Of a stretch of DNA of 64,000 nucleotides, positions 1 through 10,605 are shown piece after piece. Numbering within the stretch: the first letter of the stretch is position 1; the number at the start of each line of letters is the position of its first letter. This DNA is from Cryptomeria japonica (taxonomy: Eukaryota; Streptophyta; Pinopsida; Cupressales; Cupressaceae). Location of the stretch: assembly GCF_030272615.1 (NCBI RefSeq), contig NC_081413.1, positions 156,803,849 through 156,867,848 of the forward strand, given 5' to 3'. The position numbers and the translations under genes are program-made. The notes below the pieces were generated by a model. The model was not told the DNA's origin, did no database searches, and saw only the letters and a list, made by a program, of their open reading frames with translations.

Positions 1-1068
1 GGGTTGTTTGAGCTGAAGGAGTATCGAGTTGTGGGCTATGATATTATTTATGACCTTTGAATAAAGAGTCTTCTCGATGTGTTTTTCTTGTATCAAACCA
101 GTGAAAACATCGGGGATTTAAAAATATCTTTAAAAGAACATAAACTTCATGTTAGATTAAGACCAAAAATACTATTGTTTTCATGAGTGTTTGTTGTGTT
201 CTTGTTAGATATCAAACAAACATCTTGCAAAAATATCAACAAAATCATAAATCACTTTACAAATTCCAAAAATCAAAAATCCAAATTGATCTAAATACCC
301 TTTTAGGTGTTCTTTTAGATTCAACTATCACAGATCAAGGTTCTTCCAACAAAATCAAAGAAATATCAACTAGTGATCCAAGTTTCACATTTTCAACCAA
401 TATCAACATCAGAATACTTAGTCTAGATATTCAAGTTAGTCAAATCAATCTCGTTCCCAAAATCAGGATACATCATCTTTCATTAGGGAGTTTTATTATA
501 TCATTTGATGCACTTAGTCACATCAATAGAGGCAATATCTAACCATCTATTTGACTTAGTAGGCTTGAGCATCCAAACAAGGTATTTGTTATAAAATCAA
601 CTTTTCAACAACATCAACTTTGATCACTTGTATGACCACTCCTCAATATTTAAGAAGGCAAAATATTTGTCAAAAGACCAAGTTGAAAAGGAGACAATGT
701 AGTCAAAAGGCACTGATAAAGAGAAGGAATTTTCTCTATATAAATGGTAAACTCTTCCTAAAACATCGCACTTTCTTACACCGCTTATGTGTCTATCTAC
801 ACGGTAAAGGAACTGAGTTTGACAAGGAAACCTTACAAGCACGTACCTTCGAACAAAAGTCGACATTCTCTCAACATATTAACAAAGGAGGAAAGATAAA
901 CTTAGTTTATCTACCAAAAGATCCAATCACTTATTGAATCAAATCAATAACATGCCAATTTTCACATGATCCCATAAAAATGAGTGGGACACACAACCAG
1001 AATCGACCATGGGACATAGAGAAACTAACACCTAGAAAAAGTACCTAAATATAGATGAGAATGATATA
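1..1068. other. Leader of Gypsy-A or flanking DNA, no gene recognised
   Basis: AT-rich DNA upstream of the first gag-like codons. Two short open frames (183-542 and 620-937) have no domain I recognise and show no homology to the rest of the element. It may be the 5' LTR or leader of Gypsy-A, but I could not match it to the region after the Gypsy-A polypurine tract near 32.74 kb, so the 5' LTR is not demonstrated. Confidence 0.35.
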
Positions 1069-1288
1069 ATGAATGACATTATCAACGAGGCCCAACAAGA
1101 CCCCAACCTACAAAAACTCCTGGAGAAACTAATCGAAACAGATAAACAAAAATACTTCCTCCTCTTATCTAGAAAAGGTGTTCAGATCCCTGAGGATTTT
1201 GACATGGATCAGCGGAAGCAAACTAAGCATGTAAAAAGGACAAAGTCGATAACATACACCTACAACACCGACCATGACAATACAAACA
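1069..1288 (+). pseudogene. Gypsy-A gag, N-terminal fragment
   Basis: About 73 codons starting MNDIINEAQQDPNLQKLLEK, acidic and helical, ending in DHDNTN-type residues where Copia-1 begins. The same DNTN repeat resumes at about 16911 after the insertion, so this is the N-terminal end of the gag polyprotein split from the rest by 15.6 kb. The start ATG at 1069 is the first in frame. Confidence 0.65.
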
Positions 1289-2677
1289 TATTGGCATATT
1301 GTTGGCATATCTGATGAAGACAATAATGAGGAGATTATTGGCATATGGAGATGTTGATAAGATGAGAAGATGATTGGTAAAGTTGGTAAAGTTGATGGAG
1401 ATTGTTGTCTAGATGATGTTGATATAGTTATAAGTTATCTGATGACTTTATTTGTGTTGTCATTGATAGAAACCATATTTGTTGATTCATCTAAGTCATC
1501 TAGGCCTACCGGTAGAGGAATGTGTTAGACAACAAAACTACAAAGTTGCAGTAAACCGGTAAATAGGAACAAAGCGATGATCAAGACACCGCTATGGACG
1601 ATTGGTGAAGAGTTAGATGTTGTGGTTTTATAGGAGTGTTGAAGATAGGAACATGCATCTATGTTCCACACTACATCAGCAAACTCAGTGTATTGAGTGA
1701 GTTATGATTTACTGTCATAAACTCTGTGAAGAAGAATGTATACCGGTAACAGATCTTTTTTGACCGGTAATGATTTATGGTTTGGCGGTGAATCTTTCAT
1801 GTTCATAACTTAGTGATTACGTGTCAAAAACTGTGTGTAATGATAATATGGTGTTTAAGCGCGTACAAGGATCAGATTTCTTGGGAAACAACAAAGTGCT
1901 TAGCAGAATGTGACAAGGGTTTGATTGCTTATCAAATCGATGTGTGGTTATGTAACTAGCCTAGTTGAAAAGTGTATTTAGGTCAAGTTGGAGAAGAGAT
2001 TTTGTGTCACTGATTTGAGAAGTAGAGTGTGCCAACCAAATTTGAAGTGTCTACATGTGTGTAGAAAAGTTGAGCTAAAAAGGACCTGTACTAGCAAGCA
2101 AGGAAGTGTTGTAATCAAATCATTTGCCCTATTGTTCCCTAACAGTTACAGCAGTATTGAAATCCCTTAACCGGGTAGATCCTAACAAGTCTTATTTGTA
2201 AATGGGGTGGCTCATTAGCTCCAGTTTAAAATCCTCTAACAAGGTTACTCCTAACATGGTAGAGCTCCTAACAGGGCTAAGGTAAAATCACTTAACCAGG
2301 TGACTCCTAACAGGGTCTGCTCTTAATCGAGCATATTGTAAAGCTCCTAACCGAGCTAGGCCTTTAATTGGGTGCATTCCGAAAGAGTGCAAATATTTTG
2401 TGGGTGTTAATTCCCACCATTGTTTTTCCCATTTGGGTTTCCATGTGAAAAATCTATGTGTTCATGTGGTGATGCATTTTTTATGTGTGGATTTGATATC
2501 ATTACTTTATTTGCATGTTGATGAACACCTAAGTGAATGGTTTGATAAATCAGTTCAAATGACTATTTGAGTAGTTACCGGTACTGGTTTTTGAAGTGTC
2601 TTTAAAGTTTTATCAGAGTTGTGTAACTACTGATTCACCCCCCCCTCTCAGTAGTTATCGGATCCCTCATAATAACA
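1289..2677 (+). repeat. Copia-1 5' LTR
   Basis: Matches 14065-14413 joined to 15724-16906 over its whole length. It begins TATTGGCATATTGTTGGC and ends ATAATAACA two bases before the PBS. It contains several ACCGGT sites, a run of short imperfect repeats (unit with TTAACC and CCTAACAGGGT, about 2160-2350), the R-region inverted repeat near 2420-2455 and the U5 motif TGATTCACCCCCCCCTCTCA at 2631-2650. Confidence 0.85.
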
Positions 2678-2679
2678 AT

Positions 2680-2691
2680 TGGTATCAAAGC
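2680..2691 (+). promoter_or_regulatory. Copia-1 primer binding site (initiator tRNA-Met type)
   Basis: TGGTATCAAAGC lies 2 bp after the LTR end. It differs by one base from the plant initiator tRNA-Met complement TGGTATCAGAGC. Confidence 0.8.
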
Positions 2692-2716
2692 CTAATTCCC
2701 TTAAAGGCTTAACCGC

Positions 2717-3153
2717 TTGGGAAGGATCTCTAAGGCTAACATGGGGGAAGGTTCAATGAGTTACAGAGAGATTTCACACAGGCTTGCAGTATCTGAAAAA
2801 GCCCATGGTGAGCTAAAGGTCAAGTACAAAGATTCACTAGCTAAGAAAAAAAATTGGCTGGGCAGCTGTTGGAACTCAATGAAAGCAGTTCATCTGATGA
2901 AGCAAACATTGATGTCTTGATTAATGAGGTGGAAAAGTTGAATGGTGATAAGACAAATTTGAGGAGAGAGCCATAAGCCCTTACCATCAGGACAAGTCAA
3001 GAGTTGGAAGCCAGAAGGACAGCTGAAGACAGAAAAAGAGATAAGGAGGATGAGATCTTAAAGCTGAACCGGGAGATTGGTACCCTGCATGTACATCTTC
3101 AAGAGGAAAAAGAGGAAAAAGAGGAAATACAAGCTGATCTAGACATGGCTATG
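2717..3153 (+). pseudogene. Copia-1 gag, coiled-coil part
   Basis: A charged heptad-like sequence (SYREISHRLAVSEKAHGELK, later EILKLNREIGTLHVHLQEEK) with one frameshift at the A-run near 2848 and a stop near 2975. It stops abruptly at the X1 insertion. The last five bases, CTATG (3149-3153), are the left target duplication. The frame continues after X1 at 10606. The usual N-terminal UBN2-type gag domain of plant Copia elements is not seen, so it was probably deleted. Confidence 0.6.
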
Positions 3154-4209
3154 TGTTGACGTGTATTTTGTACACCATCATACACAGAATAAAATACCAA
3201 TAGGCATCTTATCCTCTCTTGAGAAAATAGTCTCTAACTGCTGAAGATTCGCATAAAGGATCAGTTAGGTAGACTCCAAGGTTCTTTTAGTAGGGTCTCT
3301 ACGTGTGGACAAGCTTCCAGCGGTATGGTGTGATTTGCTGTTTCCTCCAAGGGGCCTTACGTATTCCGAAAGCTCAAGATTTTACTAAACTAAGAAACTT
3401 TTCAAAAATAACAAAAGAGTAGGGTTTGAAAGAGGTCTAATCTAATCTAACCCTATGAATGACTTAGTATGGACAAGACTTGGCAAGATTCAACCAACTT
3501 CAATTTTGCCATAAGATAACAACTCAATTGAAATTAGTGCGATCTTCTAAGGTAATAAAATGATATTCAATGCATCAAAGGTCATGGGCACTACCGCGAA
3601 GGTACATATCCAAGACACAATAATGATTGAAGATTAGGGGATTCAAAGTATTTTCCAGTCGACCACGCAAGGCGTTCCTACAATCAGCAAGAAGCTAGTG
3701 GTTTGGATTACGAATCCTACCAAAGATCAAGTCTCACACTATGTCCTTCAAATTAACAAGCTACTTTGATTGAGCATGATTCAAGTAAGTTAAACAACCA
3801 TGAAGATAACTTAAGAAAGTTGCAACAAAACACCATAACTTCAATATTTCATTGATTTCCAAATCATCATGTACAACAATTGCTTGAATTTCTCTCTTCA
3901 AACTCAATCTTGCTACAAAAATAAAATTGCTTCTAACTCTAATCTCTCTTCTCTATTACATCAACTATTGACTATTACACTATTACCAAATGAAATGAAA
4001 AATGGGGGTATAAATAGCATCCCCAGTTACAATGAAAGGTCCAAATCGAAAGTAGATCAACGGTCAAGATCATGACACCTAAACCCTAATTAGGGTTTGT
4101 TACAAATGGCCTCCTTTTTACTGAACAATATTAAATACATAGCCAAATATTAAATTTGGCACAAAAACCTAGGAGACATAAACCAATGACAAATAAGATG
4201 CCATGTCAT
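3154..4209 (-). other. X1 distal non-coding part, R-U5-like
   Basis: No open frame of note. On the minus strand a TATTTATA box (about 4010-4017) precedes a pyrimidine- and ATG-poor stretch and a clean run to the terminal CAACA. This resembles the promoter-R-U5 portion of plant LTRs. An inverted AACCCTAATTAGGGTTT lies at about 4082-4098. Confidence 0.4.
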
Positions 4210-7200
4210 CTATAACAACCTTTCATCTAGAATCTTATTCCCTTTCCAATGTTCTTTTTTGGCATATGCAATGAATCTTGTCACGATTCCTTCGATTTCT
4301 GCAATTGGAATCTCAGGAAGATTCTTCATACTCTCTTCTAAGTGGATGACCTGACCGAATGCATCTAGAAGAGCTGCGTCCCATGAAGGTTCAAGTTCCT
4401 TCGTCCTTTCAATCAGGAGCATGGTGGCAAACATCTGATCATACTGCTCATCTGTAACATTAGCGTCCTTGCAAAAGATGATCTTGATTCTATCCTCTAG
4501 TTCCTGCATATCCACATCTGTCTCGACCTCGATCCTTCTGCAAAGAATGGTACGAAGTACCTCAAATACTCTGTCCTGGATCGGATTGATCACCTCCTCA
4601 ACTTGGCCACATCTAGTACTGATGTCTTCGAAGAAAACACTCTTCATATGGAGTAAGGTTGACCAATGGAACAAACTGTGAGATTCTCCCTCCAAGATCT
4701 TCTCCTACGCTAAAATCTTCCTTGATGTGTGTCTAATAACTTTCAAGACAGGAATGATAACATCCTTGGTATGGGCGAATGCGGCTACTGTTATCATCAA
4801 ATTGTGGATCATCTCAAGAACCTGGATAGCTTGATGAATAATCTTCATCATCCTTGTTACAAACTCTATAGCCACTGTATGAGATCTATCCATCCAATTA
4901 CTTGTACATTGGACCATGTTCCTGAATCTTTCTGCTTCATTGATTGATTGAAGCGGCAATGCTTGTACTGGTGATCTAACTGGATCCTGACGTCCCAAAG
5001 GTTCATTGATGTGACTGAAATATGTCCTCCATGCACCGACCTCTCTCTCAAGCTTTCTGTTCTTCTCCATTTCTTCTCTAAGCTTGTCTTTCAATGCCTC
5101 AAATGAATCAGTAGCATCATCTAAAGTCTTCTCTGCTGTGGATGGTCCTAACTCAAAAGTCTGTATATCATATTCTTCTGCTAGGATCTCACCTTCATAT
5201 TTGTCTGCTGCCGGTGTAGCTATCTGCAATTTCCTGGATCCAGTCTCATCTCGAATCATCTTGGACATCTTGGTAGCCTTTCTCTTCTCTGTTACTTCGT
5301 GTGAACGTCCAACAAGGCTCTCTAAATCAATTGCATTGTCCTCGTCCTCTACTACGATCACCTTGGTTAATCTTTCCTTCAACCAATCTGGGATAATCGA
5401 TCTTGTTTCTTGAACTTGAATCTCTTTATGCACTATTTCTTCCTGTCTGGGAGGAGATGTTATTTCATTGTCTTCTTTGTCTTCATCTAACTCATAGTCT
5501 TGGAGAGATCCATCTAGAGACCCATGCTGTGCCTGTCCTTCCTCCTGCCTATCGTTCTGTACCATAGACTCCATGGATTCTTCCACTTGAATTGTTCTCT
5601 TCTCAGGTCTAGAAGAAGTACCGGATGATCGATCTCTGTTAGCCTCTTGTTTCTTCTTGGAAGATTCTCTCTTTCCAGGTCTCTCTTTCCTCTTCGAACC
5701 TCTTGAATGGAGATTGCCCTCACTGGCACATCGAAGGTTTCCTTCACCTGAATTTCTAGGATTAGGATTGCCTTCACTCACACTAGCTCCACCTTCGGCA
5801 GGTTTCTCTTCCAAAGTGAAAGACATAGCTATGCCTTGTTCTCTCAACTTCTGATGCTGAATGTCAACCCATCTGCGAGTACAAGACAAGACTGGTGCCA
5901 TCAAAGTATCTAAATCCACGACCTCGGGCTCATTCCAATCCAATCTTATTGTTTTGCTTTCTCGATCATAGGAAGACTGGATATGTCTGCCACTGTCCTG
6001 AGCTTGATCGGCCACTCTATAAATCCTGCATTTCCTGATGAAATCCAAAGGTAATCTAGAATGCATTTTTCATTTCACTTCAAGATCATCTAAGAGATTC
6101 ATCATGAAATCCTCAATCTGATACTCATGTCTAAACTTCCTGCCGACTATTTCCTCTAAATGTCCATGTGGATCAAAGCTTTCTCTCAAAGCAAAAGATG
6201 AAAAAGAATACATGGCTAACTCCTTCTCTGCGTCATCCATAGCTAAAGCATTAGGACATACCTCAACTGAATTACCCAAAATGATAGGTACTGGAACTCC
6301 ATTCTGATGTTTGTGTCTGAATGCCTTCACATATGCTGCCAACTGTCTTGTTACTTCAAGTAACACAATTCTGTCTGTCGGATATCTCGGCAACATGTAT
6401 GGAGGTAAAGGACATCCATGCACTCTAATATAAGTGAACTTGGGAAACTGAATGAACCAAGCACCGTACCTCTTTATAAATTCTTGTGCATCCTGAGATA
6501 ACCTGTTGTGAATTCCACCTTGCAACGTCCTTGTGATGTTCATCATGAAAGTATCATTAACCAACTTATAGTTGTTCCCTGGCGGATGATGCAAGTAGGC
6601 ATAGGAATCACAAGCTCTGACCTCGCCGGGTCCTCTTCCAATCAGTCCTCTGTGAGGTAGTTCTGCGTATTCAACACTCCTAATCAAGGCGTAAATGACA
6701 TATGAACTCATGTGGAAGGACTTAGTAGCCTTGAGTCTCCTCAACTGTACGTCTAAGCAATGGCTAATCATCCTAGCCCAATGTATCGTACCTTTCCCTT
6801 GAAAAATCACCTGGATGAAGTAAAACATCCACTTCTCAAAATAGAAGGCATGAGGGGCTCCTGTAACTCGGTTGAGCATGGTAATTAAATCTTTGTACTC
6901 CTCCTGGAAATCAATCCTGTGTGGTGTGTTCGGGACCTTGCTCAGACGGGGACAGCTTTTGAGTAGCCAGTTCTTATTGATAATGCTTAGACAAGCATCT
7001 GGATCATCTTCGTACATTGATCTGGCTCCTTCTATGCTCTTGTATATCATGTCCCTGTGCTTTGGAAGATGGAAAGCTTCACTTATAGCTTCCTCTGAAA
7101 GGTACGCCAAAGTGTTTCCCTCATTAGACACGATCGTTCTGGACTGTGGATCATAGTGACGAGCACATTCGATCATCAACTCGTGGCACTGAACAGCTGG

Positions 7201-7431
7201 AGGAAAGCCGGCCGCCTTAATGATGCCACTCTCTATTATTCTCCGGGCGAAAGGTGATGGCTTGCCAATGTAAGGGACCTCTCGAAACTTCTTCGTGCTG
7301 AAGTTCCCCAAGTTTGTATCTCCAATGTTGCTCCACTTCGACACGATCTTGGTCTCCACTTCTTCGGTCTTCTAATCTTCTTTCATGAGAGCTGAGCGAC
7401 TAGTGGATGCTCCCGCCTTCGGGGTCGCCAT
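4210..7431 (-). pseudogene. X1 ORF: about 1073-codon protein of unknown family with three in-frame stops
   Basis: Reading from ATG 7431-7429 (MATPKAGASTSRS...) to TAG 4212-4210, the frame never shifts. It is cut only by TAG 7374-7372, TGA 6072-6070 and TAG 4707-4705. The N-terminal 430 residues look globular, with a block HYDPQSRTIVSNEG near residue 95 and TYIRVHGCPLPPYMLP near residue 340. The middle is disordered and very charged with a lysine/arginine-rich nuclear-signal-like stretch (RGSKRKERPGKRESSKKKQE). The C-terminal third has coiled-coil heptads. There is no gag, protease, RT or integrase motif. A diverged homologue occurs at 34378-36071. A relation to plant mobile domain (PMD) proteins is possible but unproven. 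Confidence 0.75.
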
Positions 7432-7433
7432 AC

Positions 7434-7624
7434 CTACACAACATTTCATAATGAGAACTAGATTTTGCAATAAATAACATAGATTAGAGGATAAATTTTA
7501 GGAAACTTCATGATAAATCTTTGAGTTATCATTTCCTAAAATAAAACGATTGAGCTAGGAATTCAAAATTCAAAATTAAAATATGACGATCAACAAATAA
7601 AACAATAAAATCAAATCGCCATAC
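7434..7624 (-). other. Candidate 5' UTR intron of the X1 ORF
   Basis: On the minus strand CTATTGAG/gtatgg gives a good donor at 7625/7624, and an AT-rich stretch ends TGTGTAG/GTATGG at 7434/7433, 2 bp before the ORF ATG. The 191-bp length and AT content fit a plant intron. Donor and acceptor exons share GTATGGCG, which may be chance. Confidence 0.4.
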
Positions 7625-8282
7625 CTCAATAGAGAGCTAACTGTAGAATGCAAAAAGGACAAAATCGCCTAGGCAAAAAGATCGAAAATAGCCTTCAATG
7701 TAATCGCCTTAGCAAAATAGCAATTCGCCACCTTTTGAGTTGCCTTTGACGCGATCTTCAAAATTCGTTCAAATGGATCATCAAGTTCGCACAAATAAAT
7801 CTCCAAGTCTCGCACCACCTTTGGATGATGTTAGCGTCACCTTGGATTAATAAACTCCAAATCGCACTTTCAAACACAATTTCGCACCTTCTTCCTCAAG
7901 ATCGCATGTAAGATAGGTAAAATGATGATGTGAAAATGAAGATTTCACTCTCCCTTTATAGCGCTCTCCTCTCCATTCACCCCCAAGGCCGACTTTTATA
8001 AAAAATATAGCAATTAAAAATGATTTTTAATAAAATAACAAGGCCGACCTTTAACATACCAAGCGCTCCAATCGATTTTTTATTAATTAATTAATTATTA
8101 AATGCCTTTTATTTTCAATTAATAAATTTCGATTTTTTAACAAGGCAAAATAATTAATAAATGCCAAACGCAATATTTAAATGCTAATTAATTGAGTTTT
8201 TAACTTTATCGAACTTTAGCATTTAAAATGAATTCAAAGATGTTTATTTAGCGCCAAAATTTTGAAAATGAAGTATGCGTAC
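7625..8282 (-). promoter_or_regulatory. X1 ORF upstream region with TATA box
   Basis: The minus strand has GCGCTATAAAGGGAGAG (TATAAAG at 7960-7954), about 520 bp before the ORF ATG, followed by leader-like sequence without long frames. The stretch 7985-8280 is AT-rich with TTAATTAA runs. This looks like a private promoter for the X1 ORF. Confidence 0.45.
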
Positions 8283-8285
8283 CTC

Positions 8286-10155
8286 ATCGCCCTGGTCCCT
8301 TGGAGAGGGACAGGAGCGATCCACTATTTTGGTCATGATTCTTGCGTTTTTGATCTTCGAACTTTCATTGTAAGGTGAAAAATGACATTGTCTCTTTACC
8401 CCACGCTTGCATCATTGGACTTTTATGAGGCATTTGGACGTTAGAAGGATCATCGCCCTTGTCCCTTTGTATCGCCTTCCAAATGATGTTTAAAACCATG
8501 TGCGACTTTATCTCAACGTGATCCTTAAAGGATATCATGTGTTTTGGCAAATATCGCCCTGGTCCCTTGGAGAGGGACAGGAGCGATCTCCATGTCCTGG
8601 CCCAAATTTGTAAACATTTGATCTTCGTTCCTCGTTCCTTGTCTTCCAAAGGTCGTCCTTTACTTCGCCAATCCTTGTATTGTCTTGATTTTGAAGGAGC
8701 ATGAGTGTTTTTAATGAAATTGCTTTGGTCCTTGTCCAAAGGACAGGAGCGATATAGGCTCTATAGCTCATTTGACAACATTTCGACGTTCGAAACCTTT
8801 GTAAATCATCTTCAAATGACACCTTATACATTGTGTGATCCCGAAAGACCTTGACTTGGCATGAACGTGAAGGAAAATGAATGATTCCATATAAATCGCC
8901 CTGGTCCCTTGGAGAGGGACAGGAGCGATATAGCTTCTGTATTCAATTTGACGATCATTTTACGTTTGAAGTTTTTGTATATCTCCTTCAAAAGACGCCT
9001 TAAACCTTTTACAACCTTGTGAAGTCTTGGCCTTACGTGATTTTTGCATGAAATAGCCAATATAATAAACATCGCTTAGGTCCCTTGGAGAGGGACAGGA
9101 GCGAACTTCAAGGTTTTGAGTTTGTTCTTGCGTTCTTCAGCTTGCCATTACCTTCAATGCGTGATATGACGTCCCTTGACCCTCCTTAATCGCTTGATGC
9201 TTGACAAACTTTCAAAATTTATGACTTTATGCAAATTTCGCTCTGGTCCCTTCCTGAGGGACAGGAGCGAACTAGGGGTCCTAGTGTAAATCCATTCAAT
9301 TTAGCGACTTTGGATACTTCGTTCTTCATTGGGACACTTCGAAACGCCCTTTACCACCCTTCATCTTGACTTGGAACGGTCTTGAACTTGAGGAAAAGGC
9401 AACATACTCACTGTATCGCCCTGGTCCCTTGGAGAGGGACAGGAGCGATTCTAGCTCTGTAGGCCTCATTTCATTTCGTCATCTTCAAAACTTATATTCA
9501 ATGGATTCGCAATGTTCCATTCCATTCATCCATGCCTTGGGATCCACTCAAAATGGGCAAGAAAATCATCTACAACAAAAATCGCTCTGGTCCCTTCCTG
9601 AGGGACAAGAGCGAACTTAAGCATTTAAGGTCCTCGCTGGCATTTGGTAATCTTCAATTTATCTTCAATGAGTTCATTTCACATCCTTCCTTGCCTTCAA
9701 ACATAAACTTGACTTGATCTTTGCCTGAATCTCGCCTTATGAAGAATATCGCTCTGGTCCCTTGGAGAGGGACGGGAGCTACAATGTATTTCGCCCTGGT
9801 CCCTTCCTGAGGGACAGGAGTGATTTTGGCATTCTGGACCATTTTTCTTCATGTTTGCTCTTCAAGTTATATTCATTTGATAAAACATCTTCCCTTGGAC
9901 CTCTTCAAATTGTCAAGTCGTTGAAATCTTGCAAGGACAAAGCAAAATTTGATTTGTAGCTCCGGTCCTTCACTGAGGGACAGGAGCGAACTTGACCCCT
10001 GGAGGCATTTCCGTGTTCATGAAAATCTTCAATTTATATTCAACGGAAAGATCACGCCTTTCTTCATCACTTCCAATTCGTAACTCATCTTGACCCTGCA
10101 GGAATAGTAAGATATTTGAAAACGAGCTCCGGTCCTTCACTGAGGAACAGGAGCG
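8286..10155. repeat. Tandem array of about 166-bp units each with a 34-bp imperfect palindrome
   Basis: Thirteen copies or partial copies of a motif with arms TCGCCCTGGTCCCT and AGGGACAGGAGCGA around a 5-bp spacer (TGGAG or TCCTG). Starts by eye are 8286, 8451 (half), 8554, 8720, 8896, 9072, 9238, 9416, 9582, 9749, 9791, 9957 and 10124. Spacing is mostly 165-167 or 176-178 bp. The sequences between motifs are also related, so this is a true monomer array and not just a scattered motif. Confidence 0.85.
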
Positions 10156-10600
10156 ATTTTACTCCTATAGGCCAAAATAACATGATTTTATACATTTTAT
10201 CACTTCACAAGGCGAAAACAAATCATTTTCAATGCCCAGGATCAAAAATAAAAAAACTCAAAATTTGGTCAAAAATATTCAATTGGACAAAAATTCACAT
10301 TTCATCATCAACACTTAGACAAATTTAAGCTTTGTACTCAAAATTCCAATTGAAAATAGACCAATTTGGCGAAAACATTGCATTCAAAATTTGCATCCTT
10401 CGAAAGGAGGCTCAAAAGCTCTCAAAACTGACCGGATTTTGGCCTGAAAAGATGGCAATTAAAACCCTAAGGGTTAACCCTAAATCCAGACAACTGACCG
10501 ACTAACAAAATCCTAAAAGCGAAGCGAAAAGCGAGCGAAAAACGAGCAAAAAGAGGGGGTCCCCATTTGCAATGGGGCGATGTGTGAAATGGTCACAACA
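10156..10600 (-). other. X1 proximal terminus
   Basis: No ORF. Read on the minus strand it is the start of the unit: TGTTGTGACCATTTCACACA, an inverted CCCCATTGCAAATGGGG (about 10561-10577), purine-poor GCTCG/GCTTTTCGC repeats and a GGGTTAACCC palindrome near 10466-10475. The same start, diverged, opens the solo LTR at 57056. Confidence 0.6.
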
Positions 10601-10605
10601 CTATG

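Larger units (their letters stand above)
3154..10600 (-). mobile_element. Unit X1: 7.45 kb LTR-like unit carrying a non-retroviral ORF
   Basis: The unit runs from TGTTGACGTG (3154) to GGTCACAACA (10600) on the + strand and is flanked by a perfect 5-bp duplication CTATG (3149-3153 and 10601-10605). Removing it rejoins Copia-1 gag. Read on the minus strand it begins TGTTGTGACCATTTCACACA, then a GC-rich inverted block near CATCGCCCC...GGGGACC, a tandem array, a TATA box, a long ORF, and a terminal 1 kb with an LTR-like R-U5 look. The solo LTR at 57056-58552 has related start and end sequences. I find no second copy of either end inside X1, no RT, no integrase and no PBS. It behaves like one giant solo LTR or a large non-autonomous derivative. 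Confidence 0.75.

Noticed and set aside
183-937. Two open frames before Gypsy-A gag
   Set aside because: No known domain, skewed composition and no conserved context. Random frames of this length are expected.
5084-5413. Plus-strand open frames within 4200-7400
   Set aside because: They are shadows of the long minus-strand X1 frame, which has domain-like composition and a homologue.
6070-6072. Programmed stop readthrough in the X1 ORF
   Set aside because: Three stops of two types without a visible readthrough context, alongside four in the X2 homologue at other positions, are better explained by decay.
7981-8200. Possible LTR boundary or PBS of X1 next to the ORF
   Set aside because: AT-rich sequence with no copy of the terminal TGTTG or CAACA blocks and no tRNA complement that I could identify.
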